Positions 9,641 to 20,494 of a stretch of 64,000 nucleotides of DNA are shown here, piece after piece. The stretch is from Asterias rubens. Taxonomy: Eukaryota; Echinodermata; Asteroidea; Forcipulatida; Asteriidae. The translations under genes were made by a program, and so were the position numbers. The notes below the pieces were generated by a model that made no database searches, was not told the DNA's origin, and saw nothing but the letters and a program-made list of their open reading frames with translations. Every line of letters starts with the position of its first letter. The stretch's first letter is position 1. Location of the stretch: positions 3,778,523 to 3,842,522 of the forward strand of contig NC_047083.1 in NCBI RefSeq assembly GCF_902459465.1, written 5' to 3'.

Positions 9641-12600
9641 ATGAAGGCACTCGTCCAATCACCAGATAAACAATTAAAATGTTGTGTGGACATTACGAAG
9701 AAAAGATACAGTGACCACTTGAAGAAAGTCTATGCAGGTGTGAATAAAACGACAAGAGACTCACAAAGAAAGTATCAAGCTAGACTGGTAAGTTGTACTT
9801 GAGGCAATTGCACTTGCAATTGTTCATGTTTAGGGTTACGTAATAGAACACGACCGGGTTTTACATGTTTTTTTTTTCTTATTACAGTTTTTAAGAATTA
9901 TTTCACCTCTAAACGACTCGATCTGCTATAGGGTCAAATCGTTTAGCAAAACAAAAAAGAGTGAATTTTAATCTAAAACTTTATAGCCAGCCTTTTTACT
10001 ATCCAAAAGCATTATTATTTCTTCCAACGTTGGCAATGGTTTTATTGAAAGCATAATTCAACCTTTAAATAGCCAACCGGATCACATGACTGTGACGCCC
10101 GTGGTTTATCAATACTGTTTTTTGTTAATCACGAATTTGATTTCGAGACCTCAGATTTAGAATTTGAGGTCTCGAAATCAAGCATCTGAAATGTTCACAT
10201 GTTTGTTATTTTATGCATAATATGTTGAGATACACCAAGTGAGAAGACTGGTCTTTGACAACTACCAATCGTGTCCATTGTCTTTAAGTGAGCAATATGT
10301 TTTGTGTGCTTAGCAAGTTTTTGTGTCAACATGCCTTATTGAAATTGATCCCAGATCACAGTGGTCTATTCTAACTTGGTAAATCTTCTCAGCTCACAGT
10401 AACTTGCTAAGCATAGTAAATCTATGCTAAGAAGAAACGAGTGACCAGCTTCCACTTTGGAGCATAGAGGTAAAAGACCTATTATGTTTGGAAGGATGGG
10501 GTGGGATGTGTCAAAAGAAGTGGGGGGGGGGCGTAGAGCAACAGACTAACACTGACAAGTACATTATTGATTACCATACGTTGCCATAGCAATATGCTAC
10601 TCATCACGACACACCACCGTATTACATCATAGTGCCTGCGTGATTACGTCACACGGACCGTTATCTGACGTCATCTGCGTGGTCATATAGGAGAAACGGC
10701 ACACGAGAGCAAGTGATCATTTGCGACAATCGCTACGGCAACCCATCCAGCTGAAAATGATGAATTTGTGGTGACGTAATGCAATCTGAATCATCGTGTA
10801 GACTCATGCACGCATTGATCTCTGTTCTGATTGTTTGTGTGCAATAATGCAAGCGCCAAAATGACAGTGCACTCAAGCCAGGCAAAGTTCGAGTGGGCAA
10901 TGACAGGCAACTTTAAAGCCATTGGACACTTTCGGTAAACAGTATTGTCCATCCACGGCCCACATTTCGTGTATCACAACTTATATATAAAATAACAAAC
11001 CTGTGAAAATTTAGGCTCAATCGGTCATCGGAGTCGGGAGAAAATAACGGGAAAACCCACTCTTGTTTCCCCACGTTTCGCCGTGTCATGACATGTGTTT
11101 CAAATAAATCCGTAATTCTTGCTATCGAGAATTGATATTGTTTTAATGTTTTCTCAAAAAGTAAAGCATTTCATGGACAAATATTTCAAGAGAAGTCTTT
11201 CGCCATTTAATACCTTCTGTAAACCCTGTAAATTGTTTGTAAATCTGTGATTTTATTTTCTTTCTGAACCGAAAGTGTCCAATGGCTTTGAAGGGACACA
11301 TTGCCTTGGATCGGGCGAGTTGGTCTATCAAAGGCGTTTAAAACCGTTTGTTATCAAATGCATGGTCAGAAAGATGTTTTAAAAGTAGAATATAATGATC
11401 CACACAAATGCCTCAAAAGTGCGTGGTTTTCCTTTTACTGTGCTAAACCAACGTGTTAGTCGACGAGGTAAAAGGAAAACCGTGCAATTTTAAGGCATGT
11501 TTGTGTGGATCATTGTATTCTACTTTTACAGCATCTTTTTACACAAAAGGTTACACACGCTTTTCAACTACCAACTCGACCGATTCAAGGCAACGTGTTC
11601 CTTTAAAACGTCTTTCTAGCCATATAACAACTCGCCCAACAATGCAACATACCCCTTTAATTACTCTTCATTTATTGATTCTGGCTGTGAAGTCGGCGAA
11701 CTTAATCACTGCATTATAGCCATGTTATAACACGTGTAATGGAGAGAAGACAAAGGACGTTACAGTTTTAGATGTGGGAGGAAAACCACGCAATTCGGTT
11801 GGGATTGAAAACTGTTTCGAAACGGGTTCACGGAGTTGTAAGGCAAACAGTTCAGAAAAGAAGAGAAACCGTTCACATTTGAATGTTCACTTAAAGGCAG
11901 TGGACACTATTGGTAATTACTCAAAATAAATATTAGCATAAAACCTTACTTGGTGACGAGAAATGGGCAGAGGTTGATGGTATAAAACACTGTGAGAAAC
12001 GGCTCCCTCTGAAATGCCATAGTTTTCGAGAAAGAAGTAATTTTCCACAAATTTGATTTCGAGACCTCGGGTTTAGAACTTGAGGTCTCGAAATCAACCA
12101 TCTAAACGCACACAACTTCGCGTAACAAGTTTTTTTTTCTTCTTTCATTTATATCTCGCAAGTTCGATGACCGATTGAGCTCAAATTTTCACAGGTTTGT
12201 TATTTTATGTATTTGTTGAGAATACACCAAGTGGAAAGACTAGTCTTTGGCAATTACCAATAGTGTCCACTGCCTTTAACCACCTTTATATGGAGTAATG
12301 AAAACAGCTCCGTGCTCCTTATTAAAAAATGAACGAGACACTACAAAAGTAAAGCTCAGTTAATTCAATGACCCACCAAAATCTATACTCTGTCATGGAA
12401 CTATACTCCAGAGCACGATCGGAACAAACCACCCATTGGTCGTGACTGGCGTACCATAACAAAATAGTCTTTACGTAGAAATGTGACGTAAGTCCACTAC
12501 ACCGTGACGTCAACACACAACGGGACAGTGGTATGGAAAATTACCGTTATGTCACCAATTGTTACAATATACAAAAAGTAGGTCTTTTTGGTTTGCGGCA

Positions 12601-15600
12601 ACACCATGTGTATACCTTGCCAAGTTTTGTACTGTACGGAACTGTTTTATTTATATTCTACTACCACGGAGTACATTTTTTTTTTAATTCGGGAGACTTC
12701 ACAGTTCTGAAAAGAACTGCCTGCTTTTTAACCACTAAAGAAGTTTATAGCAATTCGGCCGGGACTACTTTTAGCTTTGGGACCGCTATTCACTTCACGA
12801 CTGCGGAGTGATTTCTTTGGTCTCAACATTTCGACCAGCTTGCTCAACTCTTCGTCGGGAGAACGTTATTGTTGATATGCTGTAAAGTTATTGAAACGGC
12901 CTACGGGAGCGTGTATGAAGCCACACAATACTCCAAAGAATTCAATTATTATTATTACACCCCACTGTTTTTCCTGAACTGCAACTGAACTCCGTACTTG
13001 TAAGTACGCTACCGTGCAACAGAAAGCTTTATCGGGTGGTTTTGGGTCAGAGTATATACGGCAGTCTGTGTCTGTGCTTGAAAGCTTCATATACTTCGAA
13101 AGGGGGTCGGTTTTTTATTCGGGTTTACTTGACGTGCAACTCCCTGAAATCTGTTCTTGTTATTATTCCGCTACCGTGCAACAGAAAGCTTTTACTGGAA
13201 GGTTTTTTATTAGCCACAGTGCGCCCACCGTCTCTGTTGATTTGAAGCCCGTGCTGCAGTATACACGTCCACCCTGTGTTCTGCAAAAAGAACTCGGGGT
13301 ACTTGGAATTTCGCTACCGTGTCACCCTCGGTTTTTGTTGGGCCACAGTGCGCACACCGTCTCTGTTGCTTTGAATCCTGACATTACTTCATAGGGAGTC
13401 AGTACACGGCCACCCGGGGCGAATACCTCAACTTCAAAAGAACTCCGTACTTGTTATTTCGCTACCGTCTTACAGACATCTTCCTCAGTTTTTTGTTGGG
13501 CCACAGTGCGCCCATCGTCTCTGTTGATTTGAAGTCTGTCATTACTTCATAGGGAGTCAGTACACGGCCACCCGGTGCGAATACCTCAACTGCAAAAGAA
13601 CTCCGTACTTGTTATGTCGCTACCGTTTGTAACAGAAATCTTCCTCGGGGGTTTGGGTCACAGAACGCCCACGGTCTGTTGCGTTATTCGTGGCTACTGT
13701 TCCCCGAACCCGGACTAGATCTAGACGGCCTTGATGCTGCGGTTTGTTTTCCCTGTTGAACCCATTACTTCCAAGTTCCAAGTATAGATGAATTTGCGAA
13801 ACTTATGTCTTTACATCAGGTTGGTGCACAGGAAGAAGCTAAAAATAGTATAAAAAAAATACTTGTCAACGAGTGACACAGTTGTTTGTGCATAGGCCTA
13901 ATGGATTATCCACATTTAGAAGTCAGTATTTTCAACGCGTAGGTGGTTTGCTTTCTTCTGTTGGGAATTAGATAAATACTATTAGCTTCTGTTTCTAAAA
14001 GAAAGATTCGTTTCAAATTTGACAGTTTACCCTTTTCTCATTGACGGATAAACAGTTAACCCGTAAAGGTTCTTCATTGCAAGCTGACTTTCCACGTGTA
14101 TATACAGGTGATAATAAACTTTGGTACTTTAGTATAATACATCGAAGATCTGCTGCCTATAATACACCGTCGTACCTTCAAGCATGCAAATGAGTTTAAG
14201 CGACACCAACTGTAACTTCCAATCAATTAGATGATTGTGATTTCCAAAAGTCACATTTTGCAGGAAATCCTGAACTTTTCTTCGAGCGCCAGTTGCCAGG
14301 AAAGTGTATTGAGATTTAAAGCTGAGAAGAGGAAATCACTCAATGACAGTGCTCAGAGGGGGTATGCCATTACATGTGTTATTAGTTGGCGGAATAGGCT
14401 TGGCGGGGTGCACCACTCAGAAAACGTTTAAAAAGCCAGTGGACGAACGTTCAGAGTTCTTTTGAAGTCAAGTTGTATACTACTAGCTACCGTGACTCGC
14501 CTCTTAAGTCAAGTTGTCGACAAGCTGTATAGTACTATAAATACCGAAAGCTGAGGTAAAGTTGTCGACAACCTGTACTACTACACGCTACCGAAACTCG
14601 CCCGTTAAGTCAAGTTGTTGACAAATTGTAATTTCCTACACCACCGAAACTCATCGACTCTTAAGTCAAGTTGTCGACAAGCTGTAGTACTATAGCTACC
14701 GAAACTCGTCTTTGAAGACGAGCTGTCGACAAGATGTACTATACTAGCTACCGAAACTTGCCTCTGAAGTCAAGTTTTCAACAAGTTGTATTGCTGTAGC
14801 TGCCGAAACTCGCCTCTTTAGTCAAGTTGTCGACAAATTGCACTACTATAGCGACCGAAACCTGCCTCTAAAGTCAAGTTTTCGACAAGTTTTACTACTA
14901 CTCCTGAAACTTGCCTCTGAAGTCAAGTTGTCGAAAACTTCACTACCGTATACAGCTACCGAAACTCGCCTCTTTAGTCAAGTTGTCGACAAGTTGTACT
15001 ACTAACTGCCGAAACCTGCCTCTGAAGTCAAGTTGTCGACAGGTTGTACTACTACCGAAACTTCTTTATAGTCACCAAAACTCATCTGGCATTGAACCAC
15101 TATATTGGCTCGGTGTGTACTGAGCACCGTATCCACAACGATAAACTGATATTGCAGACCGGTCATCAATTTCATCCTAAGCTGTTTTGAGATCATGTCG
15201 GTGAAGCTCTTAGCACAACGCGAGTCCGACCACAAGGTACGACCATCATGGTCACGGTAGAGTCATGCTGGCGTATAGTGGTGTCTTGCCACGCCTTCCA
15301 TCTATGGGACCCCGGTTCGAATCACACCCTGGGCACTATATGGGTGCTTTCGTTTAGCTTCCCTAGGTCTCTACCCCGGCGGTGCTCGGGTGAGCCCCTG
15401 AAGAGCTAATCGAACGATCACACTCGCCCTCTGGTGGTGACGGCATGTACCTCAGGTCACCCTGGGGGGGGGGGGGGGGCTGACCCGGGTGAGCCCCGTC
15501 GCTATTCGAACGTACCGGGGCAGACCGGGGTCGACCCAGGGAAGCTAAACGAACGCCCCCAATGTGGATTGGGTTTTCCAGTCCCTACCTGACTGCGTGG

Positions 15601-18090
15601 ATTTCCCCTGATGGTATAATTTTCTGGGGTTTTCCTCCCACATCTAAATTTCCTCATTGTCTTTTCACCTTGTCCAGATGCTGAAATGGCTTTGACAAGT
15701 ATTTATTACGTAGATGTATATAGACGAGTGTGCAAGTCTCTCAAATGTTCGAACGGATCAGAACAAGTTGGTCCAACTTGCTCTATGGTCCAAACCATTA
15801 TGGAGTTTTACGTGCGCGTGATTTCTTCACTACTTTTGTTTACCGAATCTTTTATCTATAAAAAAGTATTCATATTTATTAAATTGTTGCGAAAGTAAAT
15901 TTTCAGCCATGAAATAATATATTATGAACAATATTTGTTGTAACAAATTAACGATATAGAAAACCTTGAAGATATTTTTAAGGCTTTCACAGTTTCGGTT
16001 GTTAATATAAACAATTAAGAAATCATTGCGTCACTGACGTTTGTAAAATTTGAAGTCCACAGATTTGCACAATGGTGTTTCACACATTTTCAATATGTGG
16101 AAAACTTCTTTCGAAAGAACATTAATTTTAGAATGCTATCGTTGAAAAATGAGCTACAAATATCTCGCGAGTCCATGTTTATAAAAAACATTTTTGGGGA
16201 GATAGTCAAATGTATCCTTTCATTTTTGTAAAAAAAAAGAAAAAAAAGGAAGCATGTTTTTAAAATTAGATTTGGCATAATATTAAATCTTATTTTACTT
16301 ATACAGGTACAGAAGTGGTTGGAGCTCAATAAATGCGTATCTTTATCGACAGGATTGAACGAAGGAACTTTCCCCGTCGATCAACCCTACAAAGTTTATA
16401 AATCTACTGCAGCTGCACTGCAAGACAACCCAACTGCAGTCGAGCGCCATATACCCATGGGTATGTAATTATATTAACAGAACGAAGAATCTTTGTTTTC
16501 TATTAACGGCAGTGGACACTATTGGTAGTTACTCAAAATAATTATTAGCAGAAAACCTTTTCTTGGTTACGAGTAATGGGGCGAGGTTGGTGGTATAAAA
16601 CATTGCGAGAAACGGCTCCCTCTGAAGTGCCACAAATTCGAGAAAGAAGTATTTTTTTCTACGAATTTGATTTCGAGACCTCAGATTTAGAAATTGAGGT
16701 TTCGAATCGACAATCCAAACGCACAAAACTTCGTGTGACAAGGGCGTTTTTTTTTTCATTACTATCTCGCAAGTTCGATGACCGATTGAGCTCAGATTTT
16801 CACAGGTTTGTTATTCTATGCATATGTTGAGATACACCAACTGTGAAGGCTAGTCTTTGGCACTTACCAATAGTGTCCACTGCCTAACCCTAACCCTAAC
16901 CCTACCTCACACCAACAAATAAATAAAACAAAAACATACAACCCAAGTTACCCAACCTCATATTTCGATTTCGCTTTGTTTTAAATTATTTGTTGAAGGC
17001 ACTGATTAAAACTAAAAATAATACTCAAAATAATTTTTAGCAAAAAACTTACTTGGTGACGAGCAATGGAGAGCTTTAGATAGAGAGAAACGGCTCCCTC
17101 TGAAATAACGTATTTTTTTGAGAAAGAGGTAATCTCTCACTCGCAATAGATATGCATCTGAAAGCAAACAAAGTCATGCAACAAGGGTGTTTTTTCTTTC
17201 ATTATTCTTTTGTAACTTCGATGACCAATGATACTTTTTACATACTTCTTATTTTATGCATGGGATACACCAAGTGGGAATACTGGTCTATGACTTTTAC
17301 CAAGTGTGTCCAGGAGTGGATTTCACAAAGGTAGTCCCAACTTAGGACTAGTCCTAGGCAATGCTAAGAGATAGGACCAGTCCTTAGTTAGGATGAGTTA
17401 CTGGTCCTAACTTATGACCAGTCCTATCTGTTTGCATTGGGGGACTACCTTTGTGAAATCCACCCCAGTTCCCTTTAATCCCAACTTAGGACTAGTCCTA
17501 GGCAATGCTAAGAGATAGGACCAGTCCTTAGTTAGGATGAGTTACTAGTCCTAACTTATGACCAGTCCTATCTGTTTGCATTGGGGTTGCAAGGGTCGTG
17601 GGTTCGAATCCCACCCAAGTAATGCCGGTGATTTTGTTTTCACAGAGCTCAAGGAAAGTACTGAGTATACAGTGCTACACTTGTCATTGTATATGGGTAA
17701 TATACAAATTATTTATCTCCCTCTATTAAAGCATTTATTTCATACATTACAGATCCGAGATTATGGACCCCGACTGACGTGAGAATCTGGCTGAGTCACA
17801 TGACAGAAACACACAGCATACAAGCCGATCCAAGTTTCTTTCAAATGAACGGTCGTGGTCTCTGCCTCATGTCGCTCAAAGGATTCCAATTCAGAGTTCC
17901 AGTTCAAGGGAAGCTTCTGTACGACGACTTCAGAGAGCGGCTGAAAATATGCCTCCTGGCGACTAGAAAGGAGACTATCAAACCCACCAATCAAAAACTG
18001 TGTCACCAAGAAGCTGCCAATCAGAGAACGTCGACTGTTCGTGTTGGCGAGGAGGGGACAAGTCGTACGTTCGTGTACCAGACATTATGA
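9641..18090 (+). CDS. ETS-family Pointed (PNT/SAM) domain protein lacking an ETS domain
   Basis: Three coding exons: 9641-9787, 16307-16460 and 17753-18090 (639 nt, 212 residues). Junctions are in phase: GTAAGT donor to TTATACAG acceptor (phase 0), then GTATGT donor to CATTACAG acceptor (phase 1). The last exon encodes a PNT domain: DPRLWTPTDVRIWL, then SFFQMNGRGLCLMSLKGFQF, then LLYDDFRERLK. This has the conserved Trp, MNG and LY positions of ETS1/ETV6-type PNT folds, which mediate protein-protein contacts. The N-terminal 100 residues are basic and unrecognised. The frame stops 46 codons after the domain at TGA 18088-18090, and no winged-helix ETS domain (LWQFL, KPxMNYxKLSR-type motifs) is found before RHNO1. 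By analogy with Drosophila Mae/Edl it may bind other PNT proteins and modulate ETS factors; that is inference. The start has an in-frame stop at 9605. Alternatives are a truncated ETS paralogue or unseen splicing. Confidence 0.8.
10130..10290. mobile_element. T1 MITE, partial
   Basis: Only the right half is left: the GAGACCTCAG...GAGGTCTCG hairpin through ACACCAAGTGAGAAGACTGG to GTGTCCATTGTCTTTAA. Confidence 0.6.
10580..10800. promoter_or_regulatory. Cluster of CRE-like sites in PNT-gene intron 1
   Basis: A full palindromic TGACGTCA at 10666-10673, with ATTACGTCAC at ~10642 and GTGACGTAAT at ~10771. This could bind CREB/ATF factors and act as an enhancer or alternative promoter. Sequence-only inference. 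Confidence 0.2.
10912..11290. mobile_element. F3 MITE copy (AAGCCATTGGACACTTTCGG termini)
   Basis: About 380 bp. The left end AAAGCCATTGGACACTTTCGG is mirrored by CCGAAAGTGTCCAATGGCTTT on the right. Other copies lie at 19455-19790 and 53894-54260. No coding capacity. Confidence 0.7.
11291..11616. mobile_element. P palindromic MITE copy, diverged
   Basis: GGGACACATTGCCTTGGATC on the left and CAAGGCAACGTGTTCCTTTA on the right. It abuts the F3 element directly and lacks part of the central palindrome. Confidence 0.6.
11891..12278. mobile_element. T1 MITE copy
   Basis: Runs from TTAAAGGCAGTGGACACTA to AGTGTCCACTGCCTTTAA. Both ends are intact with a TTAA flank on each side. Confidence 0.8.
12590..12860 (+). 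repeat. W repeat copy
   Basis: GCGGCAACACCATGTGTATA, then CGGAGTACATTT, TTCTGAAAAGAACTG, TTTTTAACCACT and GCGGAGTGATTTC, in the same order as the other W copies. Confidence 0.55.
12985..13700 (+). repeat. Tandem repeat, ~155-bp unit, about five copies
   Basis: Units share CTCCGTACTTGTTAT, TCGCTACCGT, the GGGCCACAGTGCGCCCA block with GTCTCTGTTG, and CACGGCCACCCGG. The last copies are the most alike (GGGAGTCAGTACACGGCCAC occurs twice, near 13393 and 13552). Located in intron 1 of the PNT gene. Open frames through it are not conserved between units. Confidence 0.65.
14460..15065 (+). repeat. Tandem repeat, ~52-bp unit, about twelve copies
   Basis: Each unit carries GTCAAGTTGTCGACAAG or a close variant, a CTACTA stretch and CCGAAACTCGCCTCT. 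Visible starts are near 14466, 14508, 14557, 14606, 14664, 14716, 14768, 14820, 14872, 14919, 14976 and 15027. The GTCGAC palindrome is kept in most units. Confidence 0.75.
15246..15690 (+). mobile_element. SINE split by a MITE (MITE ~15346-15561)
   Basis: Left part: tRNA-like B box CCGGTTCGAATCACACC and GGGCACTATA. Right part: GTGGATTGGGTTTTCCAG, CTGACTGCGTGGATTTCCCC and GGGTTTTCCTCCCACATC, a SINE body. Between them lies an element with inverted ends GTGCTTTCGTTTAGCTTCCC and GGGAAGCTAAACGAACGCC. The MITE interior contains a poly-G run. A related MITE is at ~53370-53605. Confidence 0.6.
16506..16886. mobile_element. T1 MITE copy in PNT-gene intron 2
   Basis: GGCAGTGGACACTATTGG at the left, CCAATAGTGTCCACTGCC at the right. 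The right end runs straight into a CCTAAC repeat. Confidence 0.75.
16884..16905 (+). repeat. Short telomere-type CCTAAC repeat
   Basis: Three and a half CCTAAC units directly after the T1 end. TTAGGG is the usual metazoan telomere unit. It is too short to be a true interstitial telomere block. Confidence 0.5.
17014..17312. mobile_element. T1 MITE, degenerate
   Basis: Recognisable AATACTCAAAATAATTTTTA, CGGCTCCCTCTGAAAT, ACACCAAGTGGGAATACTGG and AGTGTGTCCAGG blocks, with many changes. Confidence 0.55.
17313..17586. mobile_element. G element (TAGGACTAGTCC) plus a 107-bp internal duplication
   Basis: Complete palindromic copy 17319-17466 with ends GTGGATTTCACAAAGGTAGT and TACCTTTGTGAAATCCACCC. 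Its internal 107 bp (17336-17442) recur at 17480-17586 with one visible difference, so the duplication is recent. Confidence 0.7.
17586..17720 (+). repeat. tRNA-derived SINE fragment
   Basis: B box GTGGGTTCGAATCCCACCC followed by GCCGGTGATTTTGTTTTCAC and AAAGTACTGAGTATACAGTG, matching the 3052 family without its A box. Ends 33 bp before the PNT exon. Confidence 0.5.
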
Positions 18091-18227
18091 GAGTATAAGG
18101 ACCATGTGATTTAATTGACTTCTATGTAAATATTTACGATGCAGCTGAGATGTAAAAGAAAAAAATGCCCTTTAAGGAGTGGAATTACACACAGGTCATG
18201 GAGGCCATGGCTTCGGTTGCCCTCTCC

Positions 18228-18403
18228 TGCCGTCGATTTCACAAAACTCTTCCTAACTTAGGATTGACCTTAGGACTTTAGGACGAGTTCAGTTACGTAT
18301 CCGAAGACATGGGACGCATTGGACCCATCCTAAGTTAGGACGGGTTACTCGTCCTAACTCGAGATAAGACGAGTCCTAACTCTTTGTGAAATCGACGGCT
18401 GGT
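18228..18403. mobile_element. G element copy, diverged
   Basis: GTCGATTTCACAAAACTCTT on the left and ACTCTTTGTGAAATCGACGG on the right, with TTAGGA/TCCTAA motifs inside. It lies in the likely 3' UTR or 3' flank of the PNT gene. Confidence 0.6.
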
Positions 18404-18569
18404 CTTGGCCTTGGTGCCCCCTTCAAAAGTATCCCATGGTAGACTTTCAGATTTTACAATGGAAGTGCCCCTTTTCAAAATTAAAATGGCCTTGCCCTCT
18501 CAAAGATGAAATTCCAGGCATAGGCTACTCAACTGAATGAATAACTGAATGTGTGTTTATGCTGGTCAT

Positions 18570-18790
18570 ATTTTTCGCCTCGCCCCCAAGCTACGATGTT
18601 TCTGATCAACGAGTGTGGGTTCGAGTCCAGGTCGTGAAACTTGTGTCCTTAAGCAAGATACTTAACCATTATTGCTTGGTCCTTCGGATGGGACGTAAAG
18701 CCGTAGGTCCTGTGTGTTGTGTAACGTACGTAAGAGAACCAAGTGCACTTATCGAAAAGAGAAGGGGGTCTGCCCGGTATTTCTGGTTTG
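18570..18790 (+). repeat. SINE body (tRNA-Ser/Leu-derived family)
   Basis: GTGGGTTCGAGTCCAGGTCG, then ACTTGTGTCCTTAAGCAAGA, then CTTCGGATGGGACGTAAAGC. This is the tail arrangement of a SINE common in marine invertebrates. The open frame across it is not a gene. Confidence 0.6.
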
Positions 18791-18881
18791 ATTAGCAGCA
18801 TATTGAACATTTTGATCGAATAGACTTATTTGTACATATTAATAATGCAGCTGGTTTATTTCAAAAGAAGTCGCTTGTTGA

Positions 18882-19281
18882 GGCACTGGACACTATTGAT
18901 AATTACTTAAAGGGAAAGTACACGTTTGGTAATTACTCAAAACAAATATTAACTTAAAAACTGACTTGGTAACAAGCATTGGAGAGCTGTTGATATTATA
19001 AAACATTGTGAGAAACGGCTCCCTCTGAAGTAGCATAGATTTTGAGAAAGAGGTAATTTCTCACTAAAATAAAAAAAGACTTCTAAGTCTTTTATTCCTA
19101 TCTGAAAGCACACAAATTCGTCCAACAAGGGTGTTTTTTCTTTCCTAATTTTCTTGCAACTTTTACGACCAAATGAGTTCAATTTTTCACATGTTTGTTA
19201 TTTTATGCTTATGTTGGGTTGGGATACACCAAGTGAGAAGAATGGTCTTTGACAATTACCAAACGTGTACCTTCCCTTTAA
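18882..19281. mobile_element. T1b MITE inside a T1 fragment
   Basis: A subfamily with ends AAAGGGAAAGTACACGTTTG and CAAACGTGTACCTTCCCTTT flanked by TTAA (18906-19281). It is preceded by a stub of T1 (GGCACTGGACACTATTG). Confidence 0.65.
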
Positions 19282-19460
19282 AATAATTGTTAGAATAAAA
19301 ACTTACCTGAACCATGGAAGATGAAAGAAAGAGCAATGAAGAGCTGTTGATAGTACATGTATACAACATTGTGATTGTGAGAAACGGCTCCTCTGAAGTA
19401 ACAAGAAATAGGTAATTTCTCAGTCAAATATTGAAAGACTTCAGGCCTGAAGCCTTTAAA
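19282..19460. mobile_element. T1-like fragment
   Basis: GTTAGAATAAAAACTTACCT, GAGAGCAATGAAGAGCTGTTG-type block and CGGCTCCTCTGAAGTAAC are T1 interior motifs; the right end is cut by the F3 element. Confidence 0.45.
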
Positions 19461-19790
19461 GCCATTGGAAACTTTCGGTAAACAGTATTGTCCAAAGGCC
19501 CACACTTTGTGTATCACAACTGATATATAAAATAACAAACCTGTGAAAATTTAGGCTCAATCAGTCATCGGAGTCGGGAGAAAATAACGAGGAAAACCCA
19601 CCCTTGCTTTCGCACGTTTCGCCGTGCCATGACATGTGTTTGAAATAAAGCCGTAATTTCCGATATCGAGAATTGATAATTGTTTTCATGTTTTCTCAAA
19701 AAGTAAAGCATTTCATGGTTATTTGTAAATCTGTGAACTTGTATTTTTTTTTCTGTTCCAAAAGTGTAAAATGACTTTAAAAAAAAAGAA
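19455..19790. mobile_element. F3 MITE copy
   Basis: AAAGCCATTGGAAACTTTCGG left and CCAAAAGTGTAAAATGACTT right; the interior GAGAAAATAACGAGGAAAAC matches 10912-11290. Confidence 0.65.
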
Positions 19791-20384
19791 AAAAAAGGTG
19801 AACTTTAATATAATAAAACAATAACATATTTTCAAGAAATCAAATGTAGCGTGTAAATTGTTATTTCAAGCGACTGAGATACTTTGACATATTCATGTTG
19901 AGTATGTTTGAATACAGCGTGGCGTCTTTATGTCTGGTGGGGCATCCCATAGACCTGTGTGTGCGGCGTGCGCCCTCTACCAACCCAGTGCTTCTAGTCA
20001 AAATATATAAAACAGTTCTTATCATAATGTCCTTGGGGAAAGATACATTATTAACCAAACTGGGTCAAAGGTCATGAAAACATATTACAGGTCACGGTGA
20101 CCTACTTTCAACAAAATTTATTTTTGACACAAATGTTGATTTGAGCATGCAATGCTCATTGTCCTTAGCCGTTCTTAGTGGACTTTAGTGGTTTCCGCCC
20201 CGACCACATGGGAAGTCGGATCGGGTAATAAATTGGTGTGCATTCATTGCTCATTCCAGCACACACAGCGTTTTATTTATTTATTGAAATCGGAAGACAC
20301 GACACAGAATGACCCTTTTTAAAAGCTGAAGGGCAACAACCTATCAAAGTGCGTGTGTAGAAATTCAGATTTGAAAATGATTCT

Positions 20385-20490
20385 CGCTCTGGAGCCATTC
20401 TCTGAATTCAGAAGCAGTCATCGAAAACAGTTTCTTTACTAAAATCAGAGAGTGGAACAGCCTCCCATTGAACAACATGTCTTTGAGTTC
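20385..20490 (+). pseudogene. LINE reverse transcriptase tail fragment
   Basis: Reading ENSFFTKIREWNSLPLNN matches the SFFP-x-IREWNxLP pattern that closes many non-LTR reverse transcriptase ORFs. Frame breaks occur on both sides. Confidence 0.5.
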
Positions 20491-20494
20491 CCCA

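Noticed and set aside
18553-18795. 80-codon ORF downstream of the PNT gene as a missing ETS exon
   Set aside because: It is a SINE body (CTTCGGATGGGACGTAAAGC) and shows no ETS motifs.
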